NCBI GenBank assembly: GCA_019414345.1
Contig: DXMF01000033.1
Span: 1-64,000 of the forward strand
Source of the DNA: Collinsella sp.
Lineage (GTDB): Bacteria > Actinomycetota > Coriobacteriia > Coriobacteriales > Coriobacteriaceae
Direction: 5' to 3'
DNA: 64,000 nt
Shown here: piece after piece, positions 49,993 to 58,816 of the stretch
How positions within the stretch are numbered: position 1 is the first letter of the stretch
Layout of the letters: each line of letters begins with the position of its first letter
Made by a program: the position numbers and the translations under genes
Notes under the pieces: model-generated
Told to the model about the DNA's origin: nothing
The model's database searches: none
The model's input: only the letters and a program-made list of their open reading frames with translations

Positions 49993-52566
49993 CTATTTCG
50001 TCTTGCCGGTAATGAGCGTCTTTAGACCCAGGCCGATCAGGCCCAGGCCTATGCGCACGCGACCGGGGCGATGGCGCTCGATGGCCTTGGTCTTGCCGGC
50101 GGGCTTATCGCGACGGGCGCTCGTCTCGGGTGCGGGCTTGGTGACCTGCGGCTCGGGCTGAGGTGCAGGTGCAGGCTTGGGCTCAATGACGGTCGCCTGG
50201 ACCTCTTGGACCTTGGGTGTGGCCGGCTGCGGCTCAGGAGCAGGGGCGGGCTTTGCCTCGGCGGCGGGCTCCGGAGTCGTAGTAGCGGCCTCGGGCGCTT
50301 TCTCCACGGCGGGCTCTGCGGCAGCCTCGGGCTCATTCACCGGGAGAGCGGCAACCGCTTCCGGTTTGGCAGCCGCCCCATGTTCAATCTCGTCCTGGAT
50401 AACTTTTTCGGCCACACGTTCCTTCTCCTGTGCGCGCTGCTGCGCGGCGGCCTCGGCGTTGCGATACGCGCGCTCCAGCAGAGCTTCCTGCGAGTTGAAG
50501 GGTTTCTCGTCCTCTTTGCGCTCCACCGGAACCCAGGTGCCGTCACTCGTCAGGCTGCGTGCCTTCACGTTGTCGCGCAGCTGCATGCCCATGTACTCGT
50601 GCACCAGGGCGCGGCAGGTGGGGTCGAGCACGGGGAAGGCGATCTCCACGCGGTGCTCGGTGTTGCGCGTCATCATGTCTGCCGAGCTCAGGTAGATCAT
50701 GTCCGAGTCCACGCCAAAGGCATAGACGCGCGCATGCTCCAAAAAACGTCCGACGATGGATCGCACGTGCACGTTCTCGGTCTTGCCCGGAACACCGGGC
50801 TTGAGGCACGAGATGCCGCGAATGATCATGTCCACGCGCACGCCGGCACACGATGCCTCGGCAATCTTGTCGATGACCTCGCGGTCGGTAAGCGAGTTGA
50901 GCTTAAAGAACACGCGGGCGGGCTCGCCGACAAGGGCGCGCTGAATCTCGCGGTCCAGGCCGCGCATGATGAGCGGCTTGAGGCCCACGGGCGCCACGCC
51001 CAGGAAGCGGTAGTCGCCGCGCAGGTTGCCCAGCGACAGGTTGCGGAAGAACAGGTTGGCGTCCTCGCCGATGCCGGGATGCGCGGTCATGAGCATAAAG
51101 TCGCTGTAGAGCTTGGCCGTCTTCTCGTTAAAGTTGCCGGTACCCAAAAGCGTCAGGCGGGTAAGCGCCATGCCCTCGCGATAGGTGAGCTGGCAGATCT
51201 TTGAGTGGCACTTAAAGCCCTCGGAGCCGTAGATAACGGTGCAGCCGGCCTCTTCCAGGCGCTCGGCCCATTCGATGTTGTTTTGCTCGTCAAAGCGGGC
51301 ACGAAGCTCCATGAGCACCGTGACCTCTTTGCCGTTTTCGGCAGCATCGATGAGCGACTCGCACAGACGGCTCTGCTTTGCCACACGGTAGAGCGTGATG
51401 CGCAGCGAGATACACTCGGGGTCATAGGCTGCTTCGTGCACCAGGTCCAAGAACGGGTTCATTGCCTCGTAAGGGTAAAAGAGCAGCTTGTCGTGCTGCA
51501 GCACCTGCTCGCGGATGGAGCGGGCCATATCGATGGTGGGATTGGGCTGCGGCTTAAACGGCGTAAAGAGGAGCTCATTGCGCAGGTGCTCGGGAATCTT
51601 ACCCTCAATGCCAAAGACGTAGCCAAGGTCAAGGGGGATATCGCAGGTAAAGACCGAGCGGCGAGAAAGCTCGAGCGCCTTGCGGATGGTCTTGAGCGTT
51701 GCCTTCTCGAGCGAGCCCGATACGGCGAGCACCACCGGCTGCAGGCGCAGGCGCTTCTTGAGGATGCGCTTCATGTGCTGGCGGTAATCCTCTTCCTCCT
51801 CGACGCCTTCGCCGTCCGGGTCGATATCGGCATTGCGGGTGACGCGGATCAGCGCGCGGTCCAGCGGCTTATAGGAGCCAAAGCAACTGTCCAGGCAGGC
51901 GAGGATGACGTCCTCGAGCAAGATGTAGGAGTAGGTGCCGGTGGGCGAGGGGATCTCGACCACGCGGTTCATCGAGGTGGGAATCTCGATAAGGCCCAGC
52001 AGGCTCTCCTCGTCGGTGACGCCGTCCAGGCCACAAGCCAGATAGAGTGCGCCGTTGCGCAGGTTGGGGAAGGGATGGCGCGGGTCAATGACCAACGGCG
52101 AGATGACCGGCGACACGTAGGCTTGGAAGTAGCGGGTTACGAAGGTGCGCTCCTCGGGCGTAAGCGAATCGATGCGGGCGCGGTGAACGCCCAGAGCGTC
52201 GAGCTTGTCCTCGATGCTCTTAAAGATGGACTCCCAACGGGTAAGGAGCCCGGGCAGCTCTGCCATGACAGCATCGACCTGTTCGGAGGCGGTCATATTG
52301 CTCTTGTTGTCGACAGGCTGTTTTTTGAGCTCTGCAAGATCGGACAGGCCGCCCACACGCACCATGAGAAACTCGTCGAGGTTAGACTCGAAAATCGACA
52401 CGAACTTTAGACGCTCGAACAGCGGAACGGTCTCGTCGAAGGCTTCGTCAAGCACGCGGTTGTCAAAGCGCAGCCAGCTAAGCTCTCGGTTTTGCGTGTA
52501 CGAGAAGTCGCGCGGCGGCTTGCGCAGCTTAGCGGCCTTTTGTTTCTTTTCGATTTTGCTCGGCAT
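49993..52566 (-). CDS. ppk: Polyphosphate kinase with low-complexity C-terminal extension
   Basis: An 857-residue PPK1, reversibly making polyphosphate from ATP. The core (residues 1 to about 690) has RELSWLRFDNRVLDEA, SIFESNLDEFLMVRVGG, FKCHSKICQLTYREG with one active-site His near 455, and SADMMTRNTEHRVEIAFPVL with the second His. The remaining 165 residues (after VPVERKEDEK) are low-complexity Ala/Glu/Pro (EAAAEPAVEKAPEAATTTPE) and end in a basic tail (GKTKAIERHRPGRVRIGLGL). Typical PPK1 is about 690-740 residues, so this extension is unusual. I prefer ATG 52566, nine bases after GGA; ATG 52572 is an alternative. Confidence 0.93.
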   Translation of the reverse strand: MPSKIEKKQKAAKLRKPPRDFSYTQNRELSWLRFDNRVLDEAFDETVPLFERLKFVSIFESNLDEFLMVRVGGLSDLAELKKQPVDNKSNMTASEQVDAVMAELPGLLTRWESIFKSIEDKLDALGVHRARIDSLTPEERTFVTRYFQAYVSPVISPLVIDPRHPFPNLRNGALYLACGLDGVTDEESLLGLIEIPTSMNRVVEIPSPTGTYSYILLEDVILACLDSCFGSYKPLDRALIRVTRNADIDPDGEGVEEEEDYRQHMKRILKKRLRLQPVVLAVSGSLEKATLKTIRKALELSRRSVFTCDIPLDLGYVFGIEGKIPEHLRNELLFTPFKPQPNPTIDMARSIREQVLQHDKLLFYPYEAMNPFLDLVHEAAYDPECISLRITLYRVAKQSRLCESLIDAAENGKEVTVLMELRARFDEQNNIEWAERLEEAGCTVIYGSEGFKCHSKICQLTYREGMALTRLTLLGTGNFNEKTAKLYSDFMLMTAHPGIGEDANLFFRNLSLGNLRGDYRFLGVAPVGLKPLIMRGLDREIQRALVGEPARVFFKLNSLTDREVIDKIAEASCAGVRVDMIIRGISCLKPGVPGKTENVHVRSIVGRFLEHARVYAFGVDSDMIYLSSADMMTRNTEHRVEIAFPVLDPTCRALVHEYMGMQLRDNVKARSLTSDGTWVPVERKEDEKPFNSQEALLERAYRNAEAAAQQRAQEKERVAEKVIQDEIEHGAAAKPEAVAALPVNEPEAAAEPAVEKAPEAATTTPEPAAEAKPAPAPEPQPATPKVQEVQATVIEPKPAPAPQPEPQVTKPAPETSARRDKPAGKTKAIERHRPGRVRIGLGLIGLGLKTLITGKTK

Positions 52567-53122
52567 ATGCATCTGTCCGTTCAGTCCCCGCAGGGGACGG
52601 TAGCCTAACTCTAATTCACTATTGTCTCAATTTAGTCGACCGCTGGCACGGACGTATCGCGTGAACGGTATCTTTACCTACTTCTTACGCTGACAAGCCG
52701 AAGCACTAACGTCCGGTGCTTTGAGCAAGCGATCTATATCCTCACTCAACTGGTGAGAATGTATGAATAAGAATGATAGCAAGCTGAATATAATCGAATG
52801 TAGGTCGAATCGAGGGCAAGCGTCATTTATATGCAGAAAACCGTTTTCACTATGCAATTTTGAATCATGGATAACTTTGAGTGTTCAAGCTTGATTTCCT
52901 AGAAAAATAACGTTTACCTAGGAAAATCTGCTTTACGAAACTGAAGTGCATCATGGGAAATCATATGCGATATACCGTTCATCGTACTTTGCTGACCGTT
53001 CGGGGGCGAGGTAGCATTACGAATGGAATTTGGATATAACTAGAGCTGTCAGCAAGCAGCGTCCCATATGGAGGGGCGCTGATACATTCGGCCAGTAAGG
53101 CCCGAAAGAAAGGTAGGAGGCC
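52567..53122. other. 556-bp region between ppk and arcA copy 1
   Basis: Divergent intergenic region holding the arcA promoter on the right and presumably the ppk promoter on the left. Most of 52740-52930 is AT-rich. One GTGAACGGTAT (52661-52671) and two CCGTTC sites (52975, 52996) are the recognisable repeats. No ORF or RNA gene is visible. Confidence 0.5.
52972..53047 (+). promoter_or_regulatory. Promoter and operator region of arcA copy 1
   Basis: CCGTTC occurs at 52975-52980 and 52996-53001, 21 bp apart. The second is in CCGTTCGGGGGCGAGGT. The -10 TATAAC starts at 53035, 39 bp after the second CCGTTC, in TTTGGATATAAC. No good -35 is present, which suggests an activator-dependent promoter. 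The identical geometry recurs before arcA copy 2. Confidence 0.65.
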
Positions 53123-54364
53123 ATGACGAAAGGTCTGCACGTGCCTTCCGAGATCGGCAAGCTCAGGAAGGTCTGCCTGCACCGTCCCGGCGACGAGCTC
53201 CTCAACCTGCCGCCCGACGAGCTCGAGCGACTCCTGTTCGACGACGTCCCGTTCCTGGAGGTCGCACAGCAGGAGCACGACACCTTCGCCCAGATCCTGA
53301 GGGACCAGGGCGTCGAGGTGCTCTACCTCGAGAACCTCGTCGCCGAGGTGTTCGACCAGGCCCCCGGCGCCCGCGCCGAGTTCACCGACCAGTACATCGC
53401 CGAGGCCGGCATCCGCGGCCAGCACATGCCGCAGATCGTCCGCGAGAAGCTGGACTCCATCGAGGACAACCTCGAGTTCGTCAAGAAGACCATGGCCGGC
53501 ATGACCAAGGCCGAGATCGACATGCCCCTCACGGCGTCCACGACCCTCGACTCCCTGGTCAACTCCGAGTCCGAGTCCGACCTGATCATCGACCCGATGC
53601 CCAACCTCTACTTCACCCGCGACCCGTTCGCGGTCGTCGGCGAGGGCGTCAACCTCAACCGCATGTACTCCGTCACCCGCAACCGCGAGACCCTGTACGG
53701 CAAGTACATCTTCAAGTACCACCCCGACTACAAGGACGTCTCCCTGTACTTCCGCCGCGACTGCCAGTTCCACACCGAGGGCGGCGACGTGCTGAACATC
53801 AACGAGAAGACCCTCGCCGTCGGCATCTCCCAGCGCACCCAGGCCGCCGCTATCGACATCATGGCCCAGAACATCTTCTGGAACTCCGACTCCAAGGTCG
53901 AGCGCATCCTTGCCTTCGACATCCCGGTCTCGCGCGCCTTCATGCACCTCGACACGGTCTTCACCCAGATCGACGTCGATAAGTTCACGATCCACCCCGC
54001 CATCATGGGCACCCTGCGCGTCTACGAGCTGACCGCCGGCAAGAACCCGGGCGACGTGAACATCCGCCTGATCGAGGACACCCTCGAGCACGTCCTGGAG
54101 GACGCCACCGGCGTCGACCAGGTCAAGCTGATCCCCTGCGGCGGCGGCGACCCGATCGCGGCCTCCCGCGAGCAGTGGAACGACGGCTCCAACACCCTGT
54201 GCGTCGAGCCCGGCAAGATCTGCGTCTACGCCCGCAACACCGTCACCAATGACGTGCTGTACAAGGAGGGCCTGGACCTTCTCGTCGTGCCCTCCGCCGA
54301 GCTCTCCCGCGGCCGCGGCGGCCCGCGCTGCATGAGCATGCCCTTCTGGCGCGAGGACCTCTAA
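53123..54364 (+). CDS. arcA: Arginine deiminase, copy 1
   Basis: Hydrolyses arginine to citrulline and ammonia, the first step of the arginine deiminase pathway. The 413-residue protein shows the usual landmarks: [40 protein letters not shown], the catalytic His in [22 protein letters not shown], and the nucleophile cysteine near the C terminus in [29 protein letters not shown] precedes the ATG. The coding sequence is C-ending and codon-biased, as for a highly expressed gene. Protein sequence is identical to copy 2 at 56327, and nucleotide identity extends from about 53099 to 54365. Confidence 0.97.
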   Translation: MTKGLHVPSEIGKLRKVCLHRPGDELLNLPPDELERLLFDDVPFLEVAQQEHDTFAQILRDQGVEVLYLENLVAEVFDQAPGARAEFTDQYIAEAGIRGQHMPQIVREKLDSIEDNLEFVKKTMAGMTKAEIDMPLTASTTLDSLVNSESESDLIIDPMPNLYFTRDPFAVVGEGVNLNRMYSVTRNRETLYGKYIFKYHPDYKDVSLYFRRDCQFHTEGGDVLNINEKTLAVGISQRTQAAAIDIMAQNIFWNSDSKVERILAFDIPVSRAFMHLDTVFTQIDVDKFTIHPAIMGTLRVYELTAGKNPGDVNIRLIEDTLEHVLEDATGVDQVKLIPCGGGDPIAASREQWNDGSNTLCVEPGKICVYARNTVTNDVLYKEGLDLLVVPSAELSRGRGGPRCMSMPFWREDL

Positions 54365-54373
54365 GGTTTTCAT

Positions 54374-54463
54374 AGACCGTACGGGTCTTAATGCAAACAT
54401 CTAGCTGCCATTAGATGTCTCCCAATGGGGCGGTGCGGGTTTTTCGCACCGCCCCATTCTTGT
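54374..54463 (+). terminator. Hairpin cluster and terminator after arcA copy 1
   Basis: AGACC/GGGTCT (54374-54387) and ACATCTA/TAGATGT (54397-54418) are followed by a strong stem, AATGGGGCGGTGCG with CGCACCGCCCCATT (54424-54458), and CTTGTCT. The last is the terminator; the first two may affect mRNA stability. Confidence 0.8.
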
Positions 54464-54622
54464 CTAATAAGTTAAATTAGCATCAGATAAGGTGTCCATT
54501 ATGTCTAGAGGCGGTCACGTTGATACCCCAACGGTGTCGGCTTCTTTGTCTTTTGGGCATCATCTCGATTCCCATGACCTTTGCCGGCATCATCCCCGTG
54601 TTCTAGCGATTGGAGCTTAGTC

Positions 54623-55747
54623 ATGGATATCAAGACAATTGGCGTTGAGGAATGGCTCAACGTTTGGGAGAAGAGCGCTACGTGGGACATTGCCCAGTCG
54701 ACGATTTCGTCGCTGACCATGGGCGAGCTTCGCGCGCTCGACGAGCAGGACGGCGCTACGTTCTACGAGCGTCTGGATCGCGAGAAGATGAACTACGGCT
54801 GGATCGAGGGTTCGCCGGAGTTTAAGGCCGAGGTCGCCAAGCTGTATCGTTGCGAGGTCAATCCCGATCACATTCTGCAGACCAATGGCTGCACGGGCGC
54901 CAACCTCAACGCCATCATGGCCGTTGTCGGGCCCAGCGATCACGCGATTGCCGAGTGGCCTACCTATGCGCCGCTCTATGAGATCCCGCGTACGCTTGGT
55001 GCCGAGGTCGAGTATTGGGAGCTTCGCGAGGAGCTCGGATGGAAACCCGATATCGAACAGCTCAAGCGCCTCGTTCGCCCCAATACCAAGCTTATCTGCA
55101 TCAATAACGCATCGAACCCCATCGGTACGGTGCTCGATGCAGACATGCTCGGGCAGATTGCCGAGATTGCCCGCTCGGTGGGCGCCTACGTGCTGTGCGA
55201 CGAGGTGTATCTGCCGCTCGAGAACACCGAGTCCTTTATGTCGATGGCAGACGTGTACGAGAGGGCCATTGTCACCAACTCGGTGTCCAAGACCTATTCG
55301 ACGCCTGCAGCCCGCGTGGGCTGGGTCGTTGCGGATGAAGAGGTGTCCAACCGCATCCGCACCTACCGCGACTACACCATGATCTGCGGTGGCGTGTTTA
55401 ACGATGCTTTGGCGACCTACGTGCTCGAGCACAAGGACAAGATTCTCGAGCGCAACCGCAAGATCGTGTTTGGTAACCGAGATATCGCACAGGCTTGGAT
55501 CGATACGCAGCAGCGTGTCTCCTGGACGGCCCCGCAGGGCGTGTCAACCTCGTTTATCCAGCTGGATATTCCCGAGGATGACGAGGAGTTCTGCAAGCGC
55601 CTGCTGGCCGATAGGGGAGTGCTGTTGGTCCCCGGTAGCCGTTTTGAGCTTCCCTGCGGAGCGCGCCTGGGCTACTGCGCGAGCGAAGATGTTCTTCGCG
55701 AGGGCCTGAGGCTTCTGGGCGAGGCACTGGCCGAGCTCGATCGCTAG
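54623..55747 (+). CDS. PLP aminotransferase between the two arcA genes
   Basis: A 374-residue class I/II aminotransferase of unclear specificity. It shows IEGSPEFKAEVAKLY, ILQTNGCTGANLNAIM, AIAEWPTYAPLYEIPRTLGA, ICINNASNPIGTVLD, DEVYLPLEN and the PLP lysine in TNSVSKTYSTPAARVGW near residue 230. GGAG lies nine bases before the ATG at 54623. Flanked by arginine deiminase genes, it may act on arginine, ornithine or a pathway intermediate. It may also be unrelated cargo between a duplicated gene. The capreomycidine synthase-like group is one comparison I would test. Codon use is less biased than in arcA. Confidence 0.85.
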   Translation: MDIKTIGVEEWLNVWEKSATWDIAQSTISSLTMGELRALDEQDGATFYERLDREKMNYGWIEGSPEFKAEVAKLYRCEVNPDHILQTNGCTGANLNAIMAVVGPSDHAIAEWPTYAPLYEIPRTLGAEVEYWELREELGWKPDIEQLKRLVRPNTKLICINNASNPIGTVLDADMLGQIAEIARSVGAYVLCDEVYLPLENTESFMSMADVYERAIVTNSVSKTYSTPAARVGWVVADEEVSNRIRTYRDYTMICGGVFNDALATYVLEHKDKILERNRKIVFGNRDIAQAWIDTQQRVSWTAPQGVSTSFIQLDIPEDDEEFCKRLLADRGVLLVPGSRFELPCGARLGYCASEDVLREGLRLLGEALAELDR

Positions 55748-55802
55748 TCCCTTGAGGTTCTCGAAGGCCTAAACCTTGCTGGACCCTAGGTGTACCGAAT
55801 GC

Positions 55803-55838
55803 AGACCCGCTCCCTTTTGGGGAACGGGTCTGTTTGTC
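55803..55838 (+). terminator. Intrinsic terminator of the aminotransferase
   Basis: AGACCCGCTCCC pairs with GGGAACGGGTCT (one mismatched pair), followed by GTTTGTCTT. Confidence 0.75.
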
Positions 55839-55920
55839 TTTGCTGCCGAAAAAGTCAAGTTGTTACAAATGGAGACGCAAGATCGATCGGGTATTCGATG
55901 GGCCTTATACTGAGCTTCCG

Positions 55921-55950
55921 GTGAACGGTATCCAACGTCTGGTAAACGGT
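55921..55950 (-). promoter_or_regulatory. Operator-like pair of AACGG motifs
   Basis: GGTGAACGGTA and GGTAAACGGTA repeat with a 21-bp spacing. They are the reverse complement of the TACCGTTCA motif near both arcA promoters and keep the same 21-bp spacing. No -10 is found at the matching distance on this strand, so this may be a distal or repressive site. Confidence 0.5.
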
Positions 55951-56177
55951 AATCTGTTTGTCAAAAATGAATAGGACGCACTTTTTTCTGAATAAAAATC
56001 AAAATGGTTGAGACACAGCGAGAATTGCGAATTATATTCATATCGTTGCGTGAAATATGCAATTTGGGGGTGGTTTAACAAAGGTTAGTTTCAATTGATC
56101 TTGCGGTTAAAAAGCGTTTAAGCACGTAAATCCACTTTATTTAATCAAAGTATGCCATGCGTGAAGTATATGTGTAT

Positions 56178-56250
56178 GCCGTTCACCCCTCATATAAAAC
56201 CGTTCGGGGGCGAGGTGGAAGTATGGATTGATTTTGGATATAAATATGTC
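56178..56250 (+). promoter_or_regulatory. Promoter and operator region of arcA copy 2
   Basis: CCGTTC occurs at 56179-56184 and 56200-56205, 21 bp apart, with the second in CCGTTCGGGGGCGAGGT. TATAAA starts at 56239, 39 bp after the second CCGTTC, in TTTGGATATAAA. This is the same layout as arcA copy 1, although most intervening bases differ. Confidence 0.65.
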
Positions 56251-56326
56251 GTCAGCAATAACGCCTCACACGGAGGGGCGCTAACGAATCGGCCCTGACA
56301 GGGGCCCGAAAGAAAGGTAGGAGGCC

Positions 56327-57568
56327 ATGACGAAAGGTCTGCACGTGCCTTCCGAGATCGGCAAGCTCAGGAAGGTCTGCCTGCACCGTCCCGGCGACGA
56401 GCTCCTCAACCTGCCGCCCGACGAGCTCGAGCGACTCCTGTTCGACGACGTCCCGTTCCTGGAGGTCGCACAGCAGGAGCACGACACCTTCGCCCAGATC
56501 CTGAGGGACCAGGGCGTCGAGGTGCTCTACCTCGAGAACCTCGTCGCCGAGGTGTTCGACCAGGCCCCCGGCGCCCGCGCCGAGTTCACCGACCAGTACA
56601 TCGCCGAGGCCGGCATCCGCGGCCAGCACATGCCGCAGATCGTCCGCGAGAAGCTGGACTCCATCGAGGACAACCTCGAGTTCGTCAAGAAGACCATGGC
56701 CGGCATGACCAAGGCCGAGATCGACATGCCCCTCACGGCGTCCACGACCCTCGACTCCCTGGTCAACTCCGAGTCCGAGTCCGACCTGATCATCGACCCG
56801 ATGCCCAACCTCTACTTCACCCGCGACCCGTTCGCGGTCGTCGGCGAGGGCGTCAACCTCAACCGCATGTACTCCGTCACCCGCAACCGCGAGACCCTGT
56901 ACGGCAAGTACATCTTCAAGTACCACCCCGACTACAAGGACGTCTCCCTGTACTTCCGCCGCGACTGCCAGTTCCACACCGAGGGCGGCGACGTGCTGAA
57001 CATCAACGAGAAGACCCTCGCCGTCGGCATCTCCCAGCGCACCCAGGCCGCCGCTATCGACATCATGGCCCAGAACATCTTCTGGAACTCCGACTCCAAG
57101 GTCGAGCGCATCCTTGCCTTCGACATCCCGGTCTCGCGCGCCTTCATGCACCTCGACACGGTCTTCACCCAGATCGACGTCGATAAGTTCACGATCCACC
57201 CCGCCATCATGGGCACCCTGCGCGTCTACGAGCTGACCGCCGGCAAGAACCCGGGCGACGTGAACATCCGCCTGATCGAGGACACCCTCGAGCACGTCCT
57301 GGAGGACGCCACCGGCGTCGACCAGGTCAAGCTGATCCCCTGCGGCGGCGGCGACCCGATCGCGGCCTCCCGCGAGCAGTGGAACGACGGCTCCAACACC
57401 CTGTGCGTCGAGCCCGGCAAGATCTGCGTCTACGCCCGCAACACCGTCACCAATGACGTGCTGTACAAGGAGGGCCTGGACCTTCTCGTCGTGCCCTCCG
57501 CCGAGCTCTCCCGCGGCCGCGGCGGCCCGCGCTGCATGAGCATGCCCTTCTGGCGCGAGGACCTCTAA
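56327..57568 (+). CDS. arcA: Arginine deiminase, copy 2
   Basis: The 413-residue protein is identical to copy 1 over its whole length, with the same codons as far as I can compare. Nucleotide identity includes the GGCCCGAAAGAAAGGTAGGA leader and stops within one base or so of the stop codon plus G. Upstream and downstream regions differ outside the shared operator motifs. This copy is followed by arcB and the antiporter, so it is the operon copy. A hairpin between it and arcB (57581-57609) could uncouple the two. Confidence 0.97.
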   Translation: MTKGLHVPSEIGKLRKVCLHRPGDELLNLPPDELERLLFDDVPFLEVAQQEHDTFAQILRDQGVEVLYLENLVAEVFDQAPGARAEFTDQYIAEAGIRGQHMPQIVREKLDSIEDNLEFVKKTMAGMTKAEIDMPLTASTTLDSLVNSESESDLIIDPMPNLYFTRDPFAVVGEGVNLNRMYSVTRNRETLYGKYIFKYHPDYKDVSLYFRRDCQFHTEGGDVLNINEKTLAVGISQRTQAAAIDIMAQNIFWNSDSKVERILAFDIPVSRAFMHLDTVFTQIDVDKFTIHPAIMGTLRVYELTAGKNPGDVNIRLIEDTLEHVLEDATGVDQVKLIPCGGGDPIAASREQWNDGSNTLCVEPGKICVYARNTVTNDVLYKEGLDLLVVPSAELSRGRGGPRCMSMPFWREDL

Positions 57569-57580
57569 GTCTTTCCGTTT

Positions 57581-57609
57581 CCGGTGCGGTCCCCCTACAA
57601 CCGCACCGG
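57581..57609 (+). promoter_or_regulatory. Hairpin between arcA copy 2 and arcB
   Basis: CCGGTGCGGT pairs perfectly with ACCGCACCGG, followed by TTTCG and a second small hairpin (GCCCGT/ACGGGC). The T run is weak, so partial termination or an RNA processing site is more likely than full termination. Confidence 0.5.
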
Positions 57610-57674
57610 TTTCGCCCGTCAAACGGGCAACACTAATTACTTACGTAATTCATTTCTTCGAAAGGAAACGAACC

Positions 57675-58670
57675 ATGGGTGTTAACCTCTCCGGCCGTAG
57701 CTTCCTCAAGCTCCTCGACCTCACCACCGAGGAGATCGAGTACCTGCTCAAGCTCTCCAAGAACTTCAAGGACATGAAGCGCGCTGGCGTTCCGCACCGC
57801 TATCTCGAGGGCAAGAACATCGTTCTGCTCTTCCAGAAGACCTCCACTCGTACCCGCTGCGCCTTCGAGGTCGGCGGCATGGATCTGGGCATGGGTGTCA
57901 CCTACCTCGATCCGGGTTCGTCGCAGATGGGCAAGAAGGAGTCCATCGAGGACACCGCCCGCGTTCTCGGCCGCATGTATGACGGCATCGAGTTCCGTGG
58001 CTTTGCCCAGGACGATGTCGAGGAGCTCGCTGCTAAGTCCGGCGTGCCCGTGTGGAACGGCCTGACCACTGAGTGGCATCCCACCCAGATGCTCGCCGAC
58101 ATCCTGACCGTCCAGGAGAACTTCAACTACGACATCAAGGGCAAGACCCTCGTCTTCATGGGCGACTGCAAGAACAACGTTGCTCGCTCCCTCATGGTTG
58201 TCTGCTCCAAGCTTGGCATGAACTTCGTGGCCTGCGGCCCCGAGGAGTGCATGCCCGCTGACGACGTCATCGAGGCCTGCAAGCCCATCGCCGAGGCCAA
58301 CGGCTGCACCATCAAGCTGACCACCGACGTCAAGGACGGCGTCACCGGTGCCGACGTTATCTACACCGACGTGTGGGTCTCCATGGGCGAGCCTGACGAG
58401 GTCTGGGCCGAGCGCATCGCTCAGCTCACCCCGTATCGTGTCACCTCCGAGGTCATGGCTATGGCCAACCCGGGTGCCATCTTCCTGCACTGCCTGCCCA
58501 GCTTCCACGACACCAACACCACGATTGGCGCCGAGAAGTGCGAGCAGTTCGGCATCACCGAGCAGGAGGTCACCGACGAGGTCTTCGAGAGCCCCGCTTC
58601 CAAGGTCTTCGACGAGGCCGAGAACCGCATGCACACCATCAAGGCCGTCATGTACGCCACGCTCAAGTAA
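57675..58670 (+). CDS. arcB: Ornithine carbamoyltransferase (catabolic)
   Basis: Converts citrulline and phosphate to ornithine and carbamoyl phosphate in the arginine deiminase pathway. The 331-residue protein has the carbamoyl phosphate motif [16 protein letters not shown] (STRTR), [40 protein letters not shown] and the ornithine-site [11 protein letters not shown] (HCLP). Its place between arcA and the antiporter supports a catabolic role. GAAAGGAAACGAACC precedes the ATG. Confidence 0.95.
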   Translation: MGVNLSGRSFLKLLDLTTEEIEYLLKLSKNFKDMKRAGVPHRYLEGKNIVLLFQKTSTRTRCAFEVGGMDLGMGVTYLDPGSSQMGKKESIEDTARVLGRMYDGIEFRGFAQDDVEELAAKSGVPVWNGLTTEWHPTQMLADILTVQENFNYDIKGKTLVFMGDCKNNVARSLMVVCSKLGMNFVACGPEECMPADDVIEACKPIAEANGCTIKLTTDVKDGVTGADVIYTDVWVSMGEPDEVWAERIAQLTPYRVTSEVMAMANPGAIFLHCLPSFHDTNTTIGAEKCEQFGITEQEVTDEVFESPASKVFDEAENRMHTIKAVMYATLK

Positions 58671-58685
58671 GTGCATCTAGCATCT

Positions 58686-58724
58686 CGCTCGGGGTGTATT
58701 GTTGAACACCCCGAGCGGCTTTAT
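58686..58724 (+). terminator. Hairpin after arcB
   Basis: CGCTCGGGGTGT and ACACCCCGAGCG pair perfectly over 12 bp, then GCTTTATC. It may reduce read-through into the antiporter gene. Confidence 0.65.
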
Positions 58725-58816
58725 CTGGTAAAAATCTCGATCGAGCGGCAGGCACGGCACGGAAGAGCCGCTTCGGGCGAGATCAGTAAATGATTTATGA
58801 AGGGGGGATGAGAACT

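Larger units (their letters stand above)
55748..56326. other. 579-bp region between the aminotransferase and arcA copy 2
   Basis: Begins with the aminotransferase terminator (55803-55838). It then holds a pair of inverted-orientation operator motifs (GAACGG at 55923, AAACGG at 55944), a strongly AT-rich stretch (about 55960-56160) and the arcA copy 2 promoter. No ORF or RNA gene is visible. Confidence 0.5.

Noticed and set aside
52979..54400. 473-codon antisense frame over arcA (and a similar one at 56252-57622)
   Set aside because: Arises from the C-ending codon bias of arcA; the low-complexity [16 protein letters not shown] translation is typical of antisense shadow.
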